Shown: positions 35,430 to 44,902, counted from the first letter of the stretch. The stretch is 55,555 nt of DNA from Dehalococcoidia bacterium (GCA_002708085.1 PAOU01000011.1:1-55555), one strand, 5' to 3'. Notes: generated by a model not told the origin, from the sequence alone. Program-made: numbers and translations.

Positions 35430-36479
35430 TTATTCCAAGTTTTCAATAGTGAAAGAAGAATCTTTTGTTAATCTTTTTTTTATTTTTTTCCCTAGTATCA
35501 TATCTATCTCAAAAGGAGACATTCCATCTCCTGGAGATTTAATTGATATATCGTTTTCTTTAATGACATGACCCGCATTTAATGTACTAGAAGCAACAAG
35601 TTTTTTACCCATTTTAAATTTTGATAATTGTTCTTCAGGATAAATGATTTTTTCTCCGTCTCCCAAAGATAATTTTACTTCATAGATCTCATTAACAAGA
35701 GAAGTCATTTCATTTGGAGTTAGTGAAAATTGATGATCGGTTCCTTTTAAAGTTTTATCATTAGTAAAATGTTTTTCAATAATTCTGGCACCCATAGAGA
35801 AAGCTGCAATAGGTATAGAAGTTCCAAAATCATGACCTGAATATCCTATTACAGCGTTAGGAAATTCTTCTCTATATTTCTTAATCACATTCAAATTTAT
35901 GTGAATAGCTTTAGCAGGGTACTCAGAAGTACATTGCATTATAGCGATTTGATTATTTATTGCTGAAATAACTTCATAGGTTCTCTTAACTTGATCTAGT
36001 GTTGCAGCTCCAGTACTAATAATTGTAGGGAGTTTAAATTCTGCTACAGTTTTTATAAGATTAAGATTATTTAGATCTAATGAAGCAATTTTAAAAGCTG
36101 GAGTTCCTAGTTTATAAAGAAACTCTGCGCTCTTAATATCAAAAGGAGTTGCAAAGAAAGTGATTTTTTCTTTTTTGGAATATTGAATTAATTCTTTAAA
36201 ATCATTTTCATTTAATTCTAGATGCATTCTATGTTCACCGTAAGTAGGTCCAAAACTTTGTGCCCCTGTATATGGAGAGTTGAACATTTCTTCAGTAAAA
36301 AGATTAATATTATCTCTTTTTTGAAATTTTACTGCCGATACACCACTTTGTTTTGCTAAAGTGATTAATTTTTTAGCATTTTCCAATTTTCCTTGATGAT
36401 TATTTCCTATTTCAGCAATTACAAAGCAATTGGAATCATCATTTATTATTTGATTATCTATTTTTATCTCTCTAGGCAT
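35430..36479 (-). CDS. NeuB-family nonulosonic acid (phosphate) synthase
   Basis: A 349-residue enzyme condensing PEP with a six-carbon sugar. The barrel domain (~1-280) begins CFVIAEIGNNHQGKLENAKKLI and has KFQKRD, IISTGAATLDQV, QCTSEYPA and YSGHDFG. It ends in EKHFTNDKTLKGTDHQFSL. The SAF/antifreeze-like domain (~290-349) contains KSPGDGMSPFEIDMILGKKI. NeuB, PseI, LegI and KDN-9-P synthases share this layout. It is the first gene of the operon and is divergent from the glycosyltransferase cluster across 62 bases. The companion KdsC-type phosphatase favours a 9-phosphate product. Confidence 0.93.
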   Translation of the reverse strand: MPREIKIDNQIINDDSNCFVIAEIGNNHQGKLENAKKLITLAKQSGVSAVKFQKRDNINLFTEEMFNSPYTGAQSFGPTYGEHRMHLELNENDFKELIQYSKKEKITFFATPFDIKSAEFLYKLGTPAFKIASLDLNNLNLIKTVAEFKLPTIISTGAATLDQVKRTYEVISAINNQIAIMQCTSEYPAKAIHINLNVIKKYREEFPNAVIGYSGHDFGTSIPIAAFSMGARIIEKHFTNDKTLKGTDHQFSLTPNEMTSLVNEIYEVKLSLGDGEKIIYPEEQLSKFKMGKKLVASSTLNAGHVIKENDISIKSPGDGMSPFEIDMILGKKIKKRLTKDSSFTIENLE

Positions 36480-36541
36480 AATTTAACTATATATTTAGAA
36501 TAGGGTTTTATAAAAGTATTTTAGTTTAAAGAGTTGATATA

Positions 36542-37690
36542 TTGAAAGTAGTTTACATTACTAATGCAAGATTACCGACTGAAAAGGCTCATGGCATTCA
36601 GATAATTAAGATGTGTGAAGCATTTTCAGAGTTGGGTTTTGATGTCAATGTTATTCATCCTTGGAGGTATCAGTCAAATAAATATCATCGTACTAATGTG
36701 GAAGACTTTTATAATCTAAAATATAAGATTTCTATATCTAAGATTCCCTTTTTTGATGTTTATCTTATAAGAAGATTTTTGCCAGTTTTTTTATTTAGAA
36801 TTTTTTCATTTAACTTTGCTGTATTGTGGGGAATAATTTCTTTGATAATTGCAAAAACTAAAAACCCTAACATTTGTATCATGAGAGATAATACTCCATT
36901 TTCTTATTGGTTTTTTCAAAAATTTGGGATGAAAACAATTCTAGAATTTCATGATTTACCCCCAAAATTATCCCTAAAAGTTTTTAAATCAGCTATCAAA
37001 ACTAGTTCTTCACTTTTCGCTGTTACTGAAAATTTAGCTAGAGATCTAGAAAAAGCATTAGATTTACCTCATGAAATAATTAATGTTTTACATGATGGTC
37101 TTGATTTAGAAACTTTTAAAGAAAACATTAGAGAAGATTATGAGAAACTGGGAGTAACTTATTGTGGATCTTTGTTGCCAGATAAAGGTATAGACACATT
37201 ACTCCAAGCTTCTGAAATGTTACCTCATTTAAAATTTACGATTATTGGGGGTCATCCATCAGAGATAGAATCATATAAGAAAAAATGGGAAAACCTTAAT
37301 CTTGAGAATGTAAATTTTTTGGGTTTTAAGAATCCAAAATTTATACCTAAATATCTTAAAATGTCTGATTTATTGATTCTTCCTTCTACTGCAAAGACTA
37401 AAAAATCATCTTTATATACATCTGCAATGAAATTATTTGAATATTTGGGAGCAGGAAAGGCAATAATTGCTTCAGATATTCCGTCAGTAAGAGAAGTTTT
37501 AAAACATGCTGAAACAGGGTACTTAATTAAACCTGATGATCATGAAGAGTTGGCAATATCTATAGATAAAGTTTTGAAAGACAATGACCTGAAGACTTTA
37601 TTAGAAAATAACGCAAAAAAATTATCTATGAAGTACTCTTGGGTTGAAAGAACTAAAAATATGTTAGAAAAATCAAAAATTTTTTATTAA
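36542..37690 (+). CDS. GT4-type glycosyltransferase
   Basis: A 382-residue GT-B enzyme. The N-terminal domain starts VVYITNARLPTEKAHGIQIIKMCEAF, a typical acceptor-side loop. The C-terminal domain has VTYCGSLLPDKGIDTLLQA, FIPKYLKMSDLLILPS and KLFEYLGAGKAIIASDIPSVREVL, the nucleotide-sugar binding region. It starts at TTG 36542, preceded by AAAGAG several bases upstream. It is first of the plus-strand glycan genes, divergent from the neuB operon. Donor and acceptor are unknown. Confidence 0.88.
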   Translation: MKVVYITNARLPTEKAHGIQIIKMCEAFSELGFDVNVIHPWRYQSNKYHRTNVEDFYNLKYKISISKIPFFDVYLIRRFLPVFLFRIFSFNFAVLWGIISLIIAKTKNPNICIMRDNTPFSYWFFQKFGMKTILEFHDLPPKLSLKVFKSAIKTSSSLFAVTENLARDLEKALDLPHEIINVLHDGLDLETFKENIREDYEKLGVTYCGSLLPDKGIDTLLQASEMLPHLKFTIIGGHPSEIESYKKKWENLNLENVNFLGFKNPKFIPKYLKMSDLLILPSTAKTKKSSLYTSAMKLFEYLGAGKAIIASDIPSVREVLKHAETGYLIKPDDHEELAISIDKVLKDNDLKTLLENNAKKLSMKYSWVERTKNMLEKSKIFY

Positions 37691-37698
37691 AAGTCATA

Positions 37699-38832
37699 AT
37701 GAAACAAAGAGTAAATAAAAATATTACTGTTTTTTCTCCCTTCTTAAATCCTGTAGGAGTTAAAAGAGCTACTTTTGGATTAGCTAAAGTGTTTTCTCAG
37801 AATTATTACAATGTGAATCTCTTGAGTGTTCATAGAGAATGGGAAGGACTCAAATTAGAAGAGAATATGAAAATCATATATTTATCTACAATTTTTAAAA
37901 GAATGCCGACTAAAGGTTTTTTAATTTTTCGACTTGTATCTCTAATTATTGGATTTAGGACAGTTTTCTCTCTGGCATCTTATTTGAAATCTAATAGAAC
38001 AGAAATATTGTTTGTTTCTATGATGCCTACAATAGCATGGTTAGCTTTAAAATTTTCTGGTAAATCTAAAGAAATTAATTTTGTAATAAGCCTTCAAGGT
38101 TTTCCTAGAGAAAATATATTTAGGAGGGTAATTTGGAGAAAAATTTTTAATGCTTCTAAAGATGTAATAGCAGAGTCTGAAGGATTAATGAAAAAAGTTA
38201 TCAAAATGACCGGGATATCTAAGAATGTGAACTTTATATATAATCCTCACTTTGAAAATCAAGATGAAATTAGAAACAAATCAGAATTTGTAAAGCTTGA
38301 CTATAAATATATTCTTGGTTTAGGTCGACTTACTAAACAGAAAAACTTTTCTATGCTTATTGAAGCATTTAATCTTATAGATCACTCTAATGGACTTAAA
38401 TTAATTATTATTGGAGATGGTGAAGAAAAAAGTAAACTGAAAAATCTAGTTAATAAGTTGAAGATCAACTCAAATGTATTATTTTTAGGTAAAATAGAAG
38501 ACCCATTTGGCTATATTGAAAATGCAGAAATTTTAGTTATACCTTCTCTATGGGAAGGATTGCCTAGAGTGGCAATTGAAGCTCAAGCTTTGAAAACCCC
38601 AATTATTTCTGCATGTAAAGAAGGAGGTTTGGAAGAAATTTTAATGAATGGTCATGCAGGAATAATTGTAGAAAATCATGATGTGAATGAAATGAAAAAT
38701 TCTATAGAAAAATATTTAAAAAATCCTAAAATTGCTTTAAGTCACTCAGAATTAGGACTAAAAAATATTTCAAGATTTTCACTTGAAACTTCTGCAAAAA
38801 AATATTTAACTAAATTCTCTAATTATTTTTAA
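37699..38832 (+). CDS. GT4-type glycosyltransferase
   Basis: A 377-residue GT-B protein. The opening NPVGVKRATFGLAKVFSQNY is the acceptor domain. YILGLGRLTKQKNFSMLIEAF begins the C-terminal half. The donor site has PSLWEGLPRVAIEAQALKTPIISACKEGGLEEI, with the Ex7E-type pair of the family. It begins 8 bases after the previous glycosyltransferase and ends 4 bases before the next. It probably adds one sugar of the surface polymer repeat unit. The donor sugar cannot be read from sequence. Confidence 0.9.
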   Translation: MKQRVNKNITVFSPFLNPVGVKRATFGLAKVFSQNYYNVNLLSVHREWEGLKLEENMKIIYLSTIFKRMPTKGFLIFRLVSLIIGFRTVFSLASYLKSNRTEILFVSMMPTIAWLALKFSGKSKEINFVISLQGFPRENIFRRVIWRKIFNASKDVIAESEGLMKKVIKMTGISKNVNFIYNPHFENQDEIRNKSEFVKLDYKYILGLGRLTKQKNFSMLIEAFNLIDHSNGLKLIIIGDGEEKSKLKNLVNKLKINSNVLFLGKIEDPFGYIENAEILVIPSLWEGLPRVAIEAQALKTPIISACKEGGLEEILMNGHAGIIVENHDVNEMKNSIEKYLKNPKIALSHSELGLKNISRFSLETSAKKYLTKFSNYF

Positions 38833-38836
38833 GAAA

Positions 38837-39754
38837 ATGTATCATAGTAAAGACATCACTGTTCTTATAGCTACTAAAGACAGAGTAAAGCAAATTGAAA
38901 GAGCTATTTTGAGTTCTGTAAATCAGTCAATAAATCCAAGAGTAGTTGTATTGGATGATGCCTCAGAAATAAATATTAAGAAAGAATTAGCATATAAATT
39001 TTCTAAATTTCGAATCAAATGGTTAAGATCAAATACACCTTCTGGAGTAGCAGGTGCAAGAAATAAACTTGTAGAAAATTCTTCTGGTTCTATAATGGTT
39101 TTTTTAGATGATGATGCTTATTTTTCAGATGAATATTCATTAGAAAAAATATTAAAGAAATTTTCTTCATCAGATAGTCTTGCTGCTATGGCTTTAAAAA
39201 TTGTTTTGCGTCAGGAAACTGATGGTCTACAAATTCCTTTTAATCGATTAGAAAGAATATTAAACAAAAATATTCATAATAATGAAACTGAAGCATCTTA
39301 CTATGTTGGCGCAGGACATGTTTTAGTAAGGGAAGTTTTTGAAAAAACTGGTGGCTACGATAATGATTTTTTTTATGGACTTGAAGAATTAGATTTAAGT
39401 TCATCAATTATTAAGGAAGGAAAAAAAATCATTTATTTTCCAGATGTTGAAGTGATTCATGAACCTCAGAGATCAGTTGTAGATAAAAAAAATCAATTAA
39501 AAGATGAAACCTACTATAGTATTAGAAATCGAATATGGGTTTCCTATAAACACTTACCAATAATTTATCTTATTAGTCATTTATTTATTTGGGGTTCATT
39601 TTATTTATTAAGATCCTTGTTAAAGTTTCAGTTGATAAAATATTTTTTTGCATTGAAAGATGGATTTTTAAAATTAAAACATTTAAGAAGGAACCCATTT
39701 AATTCTGAAAGCATAAAATATTTAAGAAAGAATCATGGGAGATTGTGGTATTGA
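38837..39754 (+). CDS. Family 2 glycosyltransferase
   Basis: A 305-residue GT-A enzyme. The start ITVLIATKDRVKQIERAILSSVNQ is the donor-binding strand, VVLDDASE the first acidic motif, and MVFLDDDAYF the DxD metal site. GGYDNDFFYGLEELDLSSSI carries the catalytic ED motif. The C-terminal ~60 residues include a hydrophobic stretch (IIYLISHLFIWGSFYLL), so it is membrane attached. The next glycosyltransferase ORF begins within its last codons. Substrates are unknown. Confidence 0.88.
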   Translation: MYHSKDITVLIATKDRVKQIERAILSSVNQSINPRVVVLDDASEINIKKELAYKFSKFRIKWLRSNTPSGVAGARNKLVENSSGSIMVFLDDDAYFSDEYSLEKILKKFSSSDSLAAMALKIVLRQETDGLQIPFNRLERILNKNIHNNETEASYYVGAGHVLVREVFEKTGGYDNDFFYGLEELDLSSSIIKEGKKIIYFPDVEVIHEPQRSVVDKKNQLKDETYYSIRNRIWVSYKHLPIIYLISHLFIWGSFYLLRSLLKFQLIKYFFALKDGFLKLKHLRRNPFNSESIKYLRKNHGRLWY

Positions 39755-40799
39755 GATGACTACTCAGATATCTAAAACAGTTATTATTCCAACAAGAAAT
39801 GAGGAAGAGTACATAGAGGATTGTATAAATTCTCTTCTTGAAGGATCAAATGTAATCAACTCTACAGAATTTATCATTGTTGATGGAAAAAGTTCTGATA
39901 GAACTTTAGATATAGTTAGAGAAAAATTTCAACATTTGAATTTAAAAATATTAAATAATTCTAATGTATTTCAAGCATCAGCACTTAATTTAGGAATTGA
40001 AAATAGTTCTTCAAATATATTAGAGGTAGGCTCTGATTCACAAATTATTATCAGAGCAGATGCTCATTCTGTTTATCCTGAAAACTATCTTGCTCTTTGT
40101 GTAGAAGCATTACAAAAAAATCTAGAAGTAGGAAATGCTGGATCTATTCAGAAAGCAGTTGGAAAAAATTATTTTTCAAAAGCAATTGCTCTAGTAATGA
40201 ATTCTACTTTGGGTATGGGTGGTGTCAAATATAGAAAAATAGGAAATGAAAAATTGGAAAGTGATACTGCTTATCTTGGTTGTTGGTGGAAAGCAGATTT
40301 ATTAAAATTAGGTGGATTTAATGAAGATTTTCAAATCAATGAAGATTATGAATTAAATATTAGGATAAGAAAATTTTTAAATAATAATTCAATTACTATT
40401 AATCCAAATTTAATAGTAGATTATTTTGTGAGAACAAATTTTTTAGGATTATTAAAACAATTTTTTAGATATGGATTATGGAAGACCAAAACTTTATCCA
40501 TACACCCAGATTCTCTTAAGAAAAGACAATTGGCACCTGTATTATTTGTATTATTTTTGGTTTCTTTAATAATAGGAAATTTAATCTTATCTTATCCATA
40601 TTTAGAAATTCTTAATTGGATAGGGGCTATTGTAGGTTTATTTTGGTTAATTATGATTATAGATATTTGGAAAGATTCTCCTAAAATTATAAATGTTTTT
40701 CTAATCCCCATAGTTGTTTTGTCTATGCATATTTCATGGGGTTTAGGTTTTTTATATGGACTTTTAAGATGGACTAGAGGAGGATGGAATAGATCTTGA
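39735..40799 (+). CDS. Family 2 glycosyltransferase with C-terminal membrane helices
   Basis: A 354-residue GT-A protein of the succinoglycan/ExoA type. KTVIIPTRNEEEYIEDCINSL and FIIVDGKSSDRT form the donor site, IIIRADAHSVYP holds the metal motif, and GGFNEDFQINEDYELNIRI the catalytic ED. Two or three C-terminal helices (~260-345) anchor it in the membrane. ATG 39735 overlaps the previous gene by 20 bases; ATG 39756, two bases after that gene's stop, is an equally plausible start. The last bases overlap the sugar transferase start (TTGA). Confidence 0.88.
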   Translation: MGDCGIEMTTQISKTVIIPTRNEEEYIEDCINSLLEGSNVINSTEFIIVDGKSSDRTLDIVREKFQHLNLKILNNSNVFQASALNLGIENSSSNILEVGSDSQIIIRADAHSVYPENYLALCVEALQKNLEVGNAGSIQKAVGKNYFSKAIALVMNSTLGMGGVKYRKIGNEKLESDTAYLGCWWKADLLKLGGFNEDFQINEDYELNIRIRKFLNNNSITINPNLIVDYFVRTNFLGLLKQFFRYGLWKTKTLSIHPDSLKKRQLAPVLFVLFLVSLIIGNLILSYPYLEILNWIGAIVGLFWLIMIIDIWKDSPKIINVFLIPIVVLSMHISWGLGFLYGLLRWTRGGWNRS

Positions 40800-41410
40800 A
40801 TTCTAAGAGATATAAGTTAAAAAGAGTTCTTGATATTTCCATGATAATTGGAGGATTTATTTTCCCTTTACTATGGCCTTTTTGGATAATTATAATTTTT
40901 ATTGTTCCTTTATTAATTTGGATTGAAGATAGAGGTCCAATTTTTTATTCTCAAAAGAGAATAGGAAAAGATAAGAAAATTTTTAAGATTTTTAAATTTA
41001 GAACTATGGTACCTAATGCTGAAAAAATGACTGGTGCAGTATGGTCTACTAAAGATGATCCTAGAATTACTAAAATTGGAAATTTTTTGAGAAAGACAGC
41101 AATAGATGAGATTCCACAGTTAATAAATATCTTTAAAGGAGAAATGAGTTTTGTAGGGCCAAGAGCAGAAAGACCGGAATTGCACGAGGAATTTTCTAGA
41201 AAGATTCCAAATTTTGATAAAAGATTAGAGGTGACTCCAGGTCTCTCAGGTTTGGCACAAATAAATGGATCATATGATTTGAATCCTAAAGACAAATTGA
41301 AATTTGATATTGAATACTCAAATAAAATGAGTTTGCTTTTTGATATTAAGATAATTTTTATTTCAATATTAAATAGTTTAACTGCAAGATGGGATTCTCC
41401 AGAAAATTAA
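40796..41410 (+). CDS. Undecaprenyl-phosphate sugar phosphotransferase (WcaJ/PglC-like)
   Basis: A 204-residue initiating phosphoglycosyl transferase that loads the first sugar phosphate onto the lipid carrier. One N-terminal reentrant or transmembrane segment (~13-42) is followed by DRGPIFYSQKRIGKDKKIFKIFKFRTM, DDPRITKIGNFLRKTAIDEIPQLINIFKGEMSFVGPRAERPEL and PGLSGLAQINGSYDL, all core motifs of the family. It starts at TTG 40796, overlapping the previous stop. AGAGGAGG lies 12 bases upstream. The short form without the five-helix N-terminus is PglC-like. It starts assembly of the polymer built by the neighbouring transferases. Confidence 0.93.
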   Translation: MNSKRYKLKRVLDISMIIGGFIFPLLWPFWIIIIFIVPLLIWIEDRGPIFYSQKRIGKDKKIFKIFKFRTMVPNAEKMTGAVWSTKDDPRITKIGNFLRKTAIDEIPQLINIFKGEMSFVGPRAERPELHEEFSRKIPNFDKRLEVTPGLSGLAQINGSYDLNPKDKLKFDIEYSNKMSLLFDIKIIFISILNSLTARWDSPEN

Positions 41411-43911
41411 TTTGATAATTCATTTTCAAGTTTTGAAATTAATGAATCCCAATGATTTTTATCTACATCGTTTAAATCAGGATGATCTTTTTTCCATATC
41501 TTGTTCCATCTTTTTGCACCATCTAAATCTTTTTTAATTAAAAATGTCCTTATCATTGTTTCTTGAGATGAAAGACTGGTAGGAGCTAGTTCAATTAATT
41601 TTTTAGATTTTTCTTCAATTTTATTTATATATGATTGATCATATAGATAAATTTTTGTGTAAAAATTCCACATAGCCATATTCATATCATAATCATTTGG
41701 ATCTCTATTAAGACTATCTTCAGCATTTGATTCTATTATTGAAATAATTTTTATGATTATTTCTTCTTTGTTTTCTTTAGATTCTGCAGAATCTAATATT
41801 GAATCCCAGTCTATTAGAACTTGATATACTAAATTAGTCCTTCCTGTAATAGACATTTGTGGAAAAGAGGATAATTTTTTGTTATAAATTTCGATATCAT
41901 TATTCATCCCTTTAGGAAATTGATTTTTGGATGCATTAAAAGGGATGATTATTAAGAAATATAAACTTATTAAGCTTATAGAAATAACTAAAACCACTAA
42001 AAAATTTATTCTCATTTTTTTAATGGAGCTTTCTGAATTATTTTGAATTATTGAATGTTTATTGAATCCTATTTGAGATCTTGCTAAAAAGGAAATTAAT
42101 AATGAAAATTGTAAGTATGTAGAGATTGTTGGAAATACTAAAAGGTTACTAATAAAAAATGATGTTAATCCTCCAGCAACAAAAATATGGAAAGTATTTT
42201 GAGAGTTGTTTTTGAAATTTTTTATGATTGCAGAAACTATCCATATCCAAATTAAAGCCCATATTGTTAATCCTAATAAACCTGTAGAAGTCAGTATGTC
42301 TAATGGTCTACTGTGAGATCTGTCCCATTTTGCAGGAGAATAACCTTCAAAATCTGTTCCCTTTAAGTATTTATAAAAAATGTAAGAAAAACTTTCAGTA
42401 CCAAATCCTATGACAGGTCTTTCTTTGAACGATTCAAGTGCTATTCTATAGGTAACTTTTCGATGACTTAAATCAATTCCTTCTTTGATAATATAAGATA
42501 GAGAAGGATGAATTTCGTATAATGTTTTATACATTGAGTTACATTTAGTGTAATCTCCTCCTGTACTCTCGCTTCCATCTAAAGTTATATTTACACCGCT
42601 AGGCAACTTATAAGATAATCTTGAAGTGGTTAAATTTGTTGCTCCAAAAAAATCTGTTGAATAATACCATATAATTATTTCATTCAGTGCTAACAATTTT
42701 TCATTACAATAAAAGTTTTCTTCTTCTAATTTGTCCACATCAAACATTAATTTATCGATAGTATTTTTCAACATAGGTTTATAGAAATCATCATCTGGAT
42801 CCAAATTAGTACTGAGATTTGAGACTGGTCCATATTCAGTATCAACAAAATTTAACATACCATACTTGTAAAATTTTTCTTTATTAAAAAAAGAAGTGTT
42901 AGGATTTTCTAGATTTATTATTTCTAAAATAGGTTTTGGTAAATTTTCTTCTAAGATTCTATTTCTGTATTTGTCTATTGACCAATCAATAGTAAGAGTG
43001 AGATACAAAATACTTGAAAAGGTAATTAATAGAGAAGAGAAAAATAAAGTAATAAAAGTATATTTAAAAAATTTATTATTACTCTTTAAAATTAATAAGG
43101 GAATTGTTAATAAGATTGCAGTAAATAATCCTAATAAAGCTCCTCTTGATCCACTTAACATTATTGTTAAAAAACAAGCTGATATCCCTAGTATAATTAA
43201 AGAAAATTTTAAAAATTCTATTTGTGAGTTTTTTAGAAAATCTTTCTTTTTCTTTAAATTTTTAATTATGAAATTGCTTTTTTCAATTAATAATCCTAAA
43301 CCAATGATTACAATAATCGATAAATATTGAGCTAGAAAATTGGGATTAGCCAAGGTACCGTTAATTTTTGAATCTATCACTGCTTTTCCAAAACCAGGGT
43401 ATGATTCATTTACAGGAAGATAAGTAATTGTAATGGGGAGAAAATTAAGAAAATTAAAAGGAATTCCTATATATTGGCTTAATGCAATTAATCCAACAAT
43501 AAATCCTATGAAAAAGTTAATTTTAAATAATGTTTTCCACTCGTCTAGGGATTTTAAAAAATTAACTGTTACAAAAACCATTAAGATTATATACATTATT
43601 GTAATAATCCCTTCCATTCGAATCCATGTGCCCCAAAAACTTTTTGTGAAGCTATAACCGAATAAGCTTGAAATTGAATTGATTGTTAAAAATCCCAATA
43701 ATAGTAGAATTATTGGAAAAATTTTTGGTTTTTCTTCTCTGTATTTAATTACTAAAATTAAAAAAGCAGTTGTTGAAATTATTACTAAGCTTCTAAACCA
43801 TATTGCTTTTCCTACTATGAAAGGATAAATAGTTTCAGGTGATACCAATAAAGGTGTTATCAGTAATCCAGATATTGATAGTTTTATAATCCAGATTAGG
43901 TATTTTTCCAT
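41407..43911 (-). CDS. O-antigen ligase/polymerase (Wzy_C) family membrane protein with C-terminal helical repeats
   Basis: An 834-residue polytopic protein with around a dozen hydrophobic helices. A large extracytoplasmic loop (~residues 330-500) contains the family motif RPVIGFGTESFSYIF and SHSRPLDILTSTGLLGL, where the His is the conserved ligase/polymerase residue. The last ~190 residues are soluble with TPR-like helices (LIELAPTSLSSQETMIRTFLIKKDLDGAKRW). Such proteins polymerise or ligate lipid-linked glycans. The opposite orientation to the transferases (4-base tail overlap) means separate regulation. No Wzx flippase is seen nearby. Confidence 0.87.
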   Translation of the reverse strand: MEKYLIWIIKLSISGLLITPLLVSPETIYPFIVGKAIWFRSLVIISTTAFLILVIKYREEKPKIFPIILLLLGFLTINSISSLFGYSFTKSFWGTWIRMEGIITIMYIILMVFVTVNFLKSLDEWKTLFKINFFIGFIVGLIALSQYIGIPFNFLNFLPITITYLPVNESYPGFGKAVIDSKINGTLANPNFLAQYLSIIVIIGLGLLIEKSNFIIKNLKKKKDFLKNSQIEFLKFSLIILGISACFLTIMLSGSRGALLGLFTAILLTIPLLILKSNNKFFKYTFITLFFSSLLITFSSILYLTLTIDWSIDKYRNRILEENLPKPILEIINLENPNTSFFNKEKFYKYGMLNFVDTEYGPVSNLSTNLDPDDDFYKPMLKNTIDKLMFDVDKLEEENFYCNEKLLALNEIIIWYYSTDFFGATNLTTSRLSYKLPSGVNITLDGSESTGGDYTKCNSMYKTLYEIHPSLSYIIKEGIDLSHRKVTYRIALESFKERPVIGFGTESFSYIFYKYLKGTDFEGYSPAKWDRSHSRPLDILTSTGLLGLTIWALIWIWIVSAIIKNFKNNSQNTFHIFVAGGLTSFFISNLLVFPTISTYLQFSLLISFLARSQIGFNKHSIIQNNSESSIKKMRINFLVVLVISISLISLYFLIIIPFNASKNQFPKGMNNDIEIYNKKLSSFPQMSITGRTNLVYQVLIDWDSILDSAESKENKEEIIIKIISIIESNAEDSLNRDPNDYDMNMAMWNFYTKIYLYDQSYINKIEEKSKKLIELAPTSLSSQETMIRTFLIKKDLDGAKRWNKIWKKDHPDLNDVDKNHWDSLISKLENELSN

Positions 43912-43942
43912 TTCAATATAATGGTGAAGATTTTATAATCGA

Positions 43943-44902
43943 TTAATTTAGAGTAACAGATTTTAAAAAAGATATTGTCTCATTCAAACCTTGTTCAAAG
44001 TTAATTTTAGGCTTCCAATTGATTTCTTTTAAAGCTTTTTTGCTATCAAGAGTAATCCCTTTAATGTCTCCTGGTCTTTTAGGTAAATAATTAGGCTTTT
44101 TCGTGTAATTTAATATTTCTGCTAAATCTGAGAAAACTTTATTAGTTGTAATAGATATACCTGTTCCTACATTAAATACACCGGAGGCATTTTTTTCAAT
44201 TGCTTTTTCTATGAAATTCACTACATCATTAACATAAACATAGTCTCTATAATCATTTCCATCACCGAATATAGATACATTTTGATTATTTAGCATTGAA
44301 TTTGCGAATATAGATACAACTCCTGCTTCTCCATGGGGATTTTGTCTTGGTCCAAAAATATTAGCAGGTCGAACAATTAAATGTTTCATTCTTATTGATT
44401 CTGAAAAATATTTTATGTAATTTTCAACTGTTAACTTTGATAAACCATATGGAGATTTAGGAGAACAAGGATGATTTTCTCCTACTGAGAGTCCAGTGTT
44501 TTCTCCATAAATAGCTCCTCCGGTCGAAATGAAGACAAAATAATAATCTTGAGAATTATAAAAAGATTCTAGTAAATTCAAGGTACCTAAAATATTATTT
44601 TCAGCATCTTTTTTAGGGTTCCTAGAAGACATGGAAACACTAGTTTGACTAGCACAATGAATTATGATTTTGGGGTTAATTTTTTTGATTGTTTTTTTTA
44701 AATTAGTGTCATTAATATCCATTTGAATAAATTCAGCTTCAGGATTTATATGATTACTTTTTGAAGTTGTAGAAAGATTATCTATAATTGATATTCTGTT
44801 ACCTTTTTCTAGAAATGTGTCTACTAGATGAGACCCTAGAAATCCAGCTCCACCTGTAATTAATATTGAATTATTGTTTTTCAAACTACCTCCAATTAGC
44901 AT
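43943..44902 (-). CDS. NAD-dependent sugar-nucleotide epimerase/dehydratase (SDR)
   Basis: A 319-residue extended SDR similar to UDP-glucose 4-epimerases. The cofactor loop is LITGGAGFLGSHLVD, the active site is FISTGGAIYGENT with YGLSK, and RPANIFGPRQNPHGEAGVVSIF and GDGNDYRDYVYVNDVV are family marks. ATG 44902 has no ribosome site. Inside the ORF, GGAGG precedes TTG 44884 by 4 bases, so the true start may be six codons later (LKNNNSILITGG). It prepares a sugar donor for the glycan cluster and is divergent from argJ across 114 bases. Confidence 0.88.
   Translation of the reverse strand: MLIGGSLKNNNSILITGGAGFLGSHLVDTFLEKGNRISIIDNLSTTSKSNHINPEAEFIQMDINDTNLKKTIKKINPKIIIHCASQTSVSMSSRNPKKDAENNILGTLNLLESFYNSQDYYFVFISTGGAIYGENTGLSVGENHPCSPKSPYGLSKLTVENYIKYFSESIRMKHLIVRPANIFGPRQNPHGEAGVVSIFANSMLNNQNVSIFGDGNDYRDYVYVNDVVNFIEKAIEKNASGVFNVGTGISITTNKVFSDLAEILNYTKKPNYLPKRPGDIKGITLDSKKALKEINWKPKINFEQGLNETISFLKSVTLN

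Noticed and set aside
42896-43657. Two plus-strand ORFs inside the O-antigen ligase gene
   Set aside because: Lys/Ile-rich shadows antisense to hydrophobic coding sequence; no domain seen.
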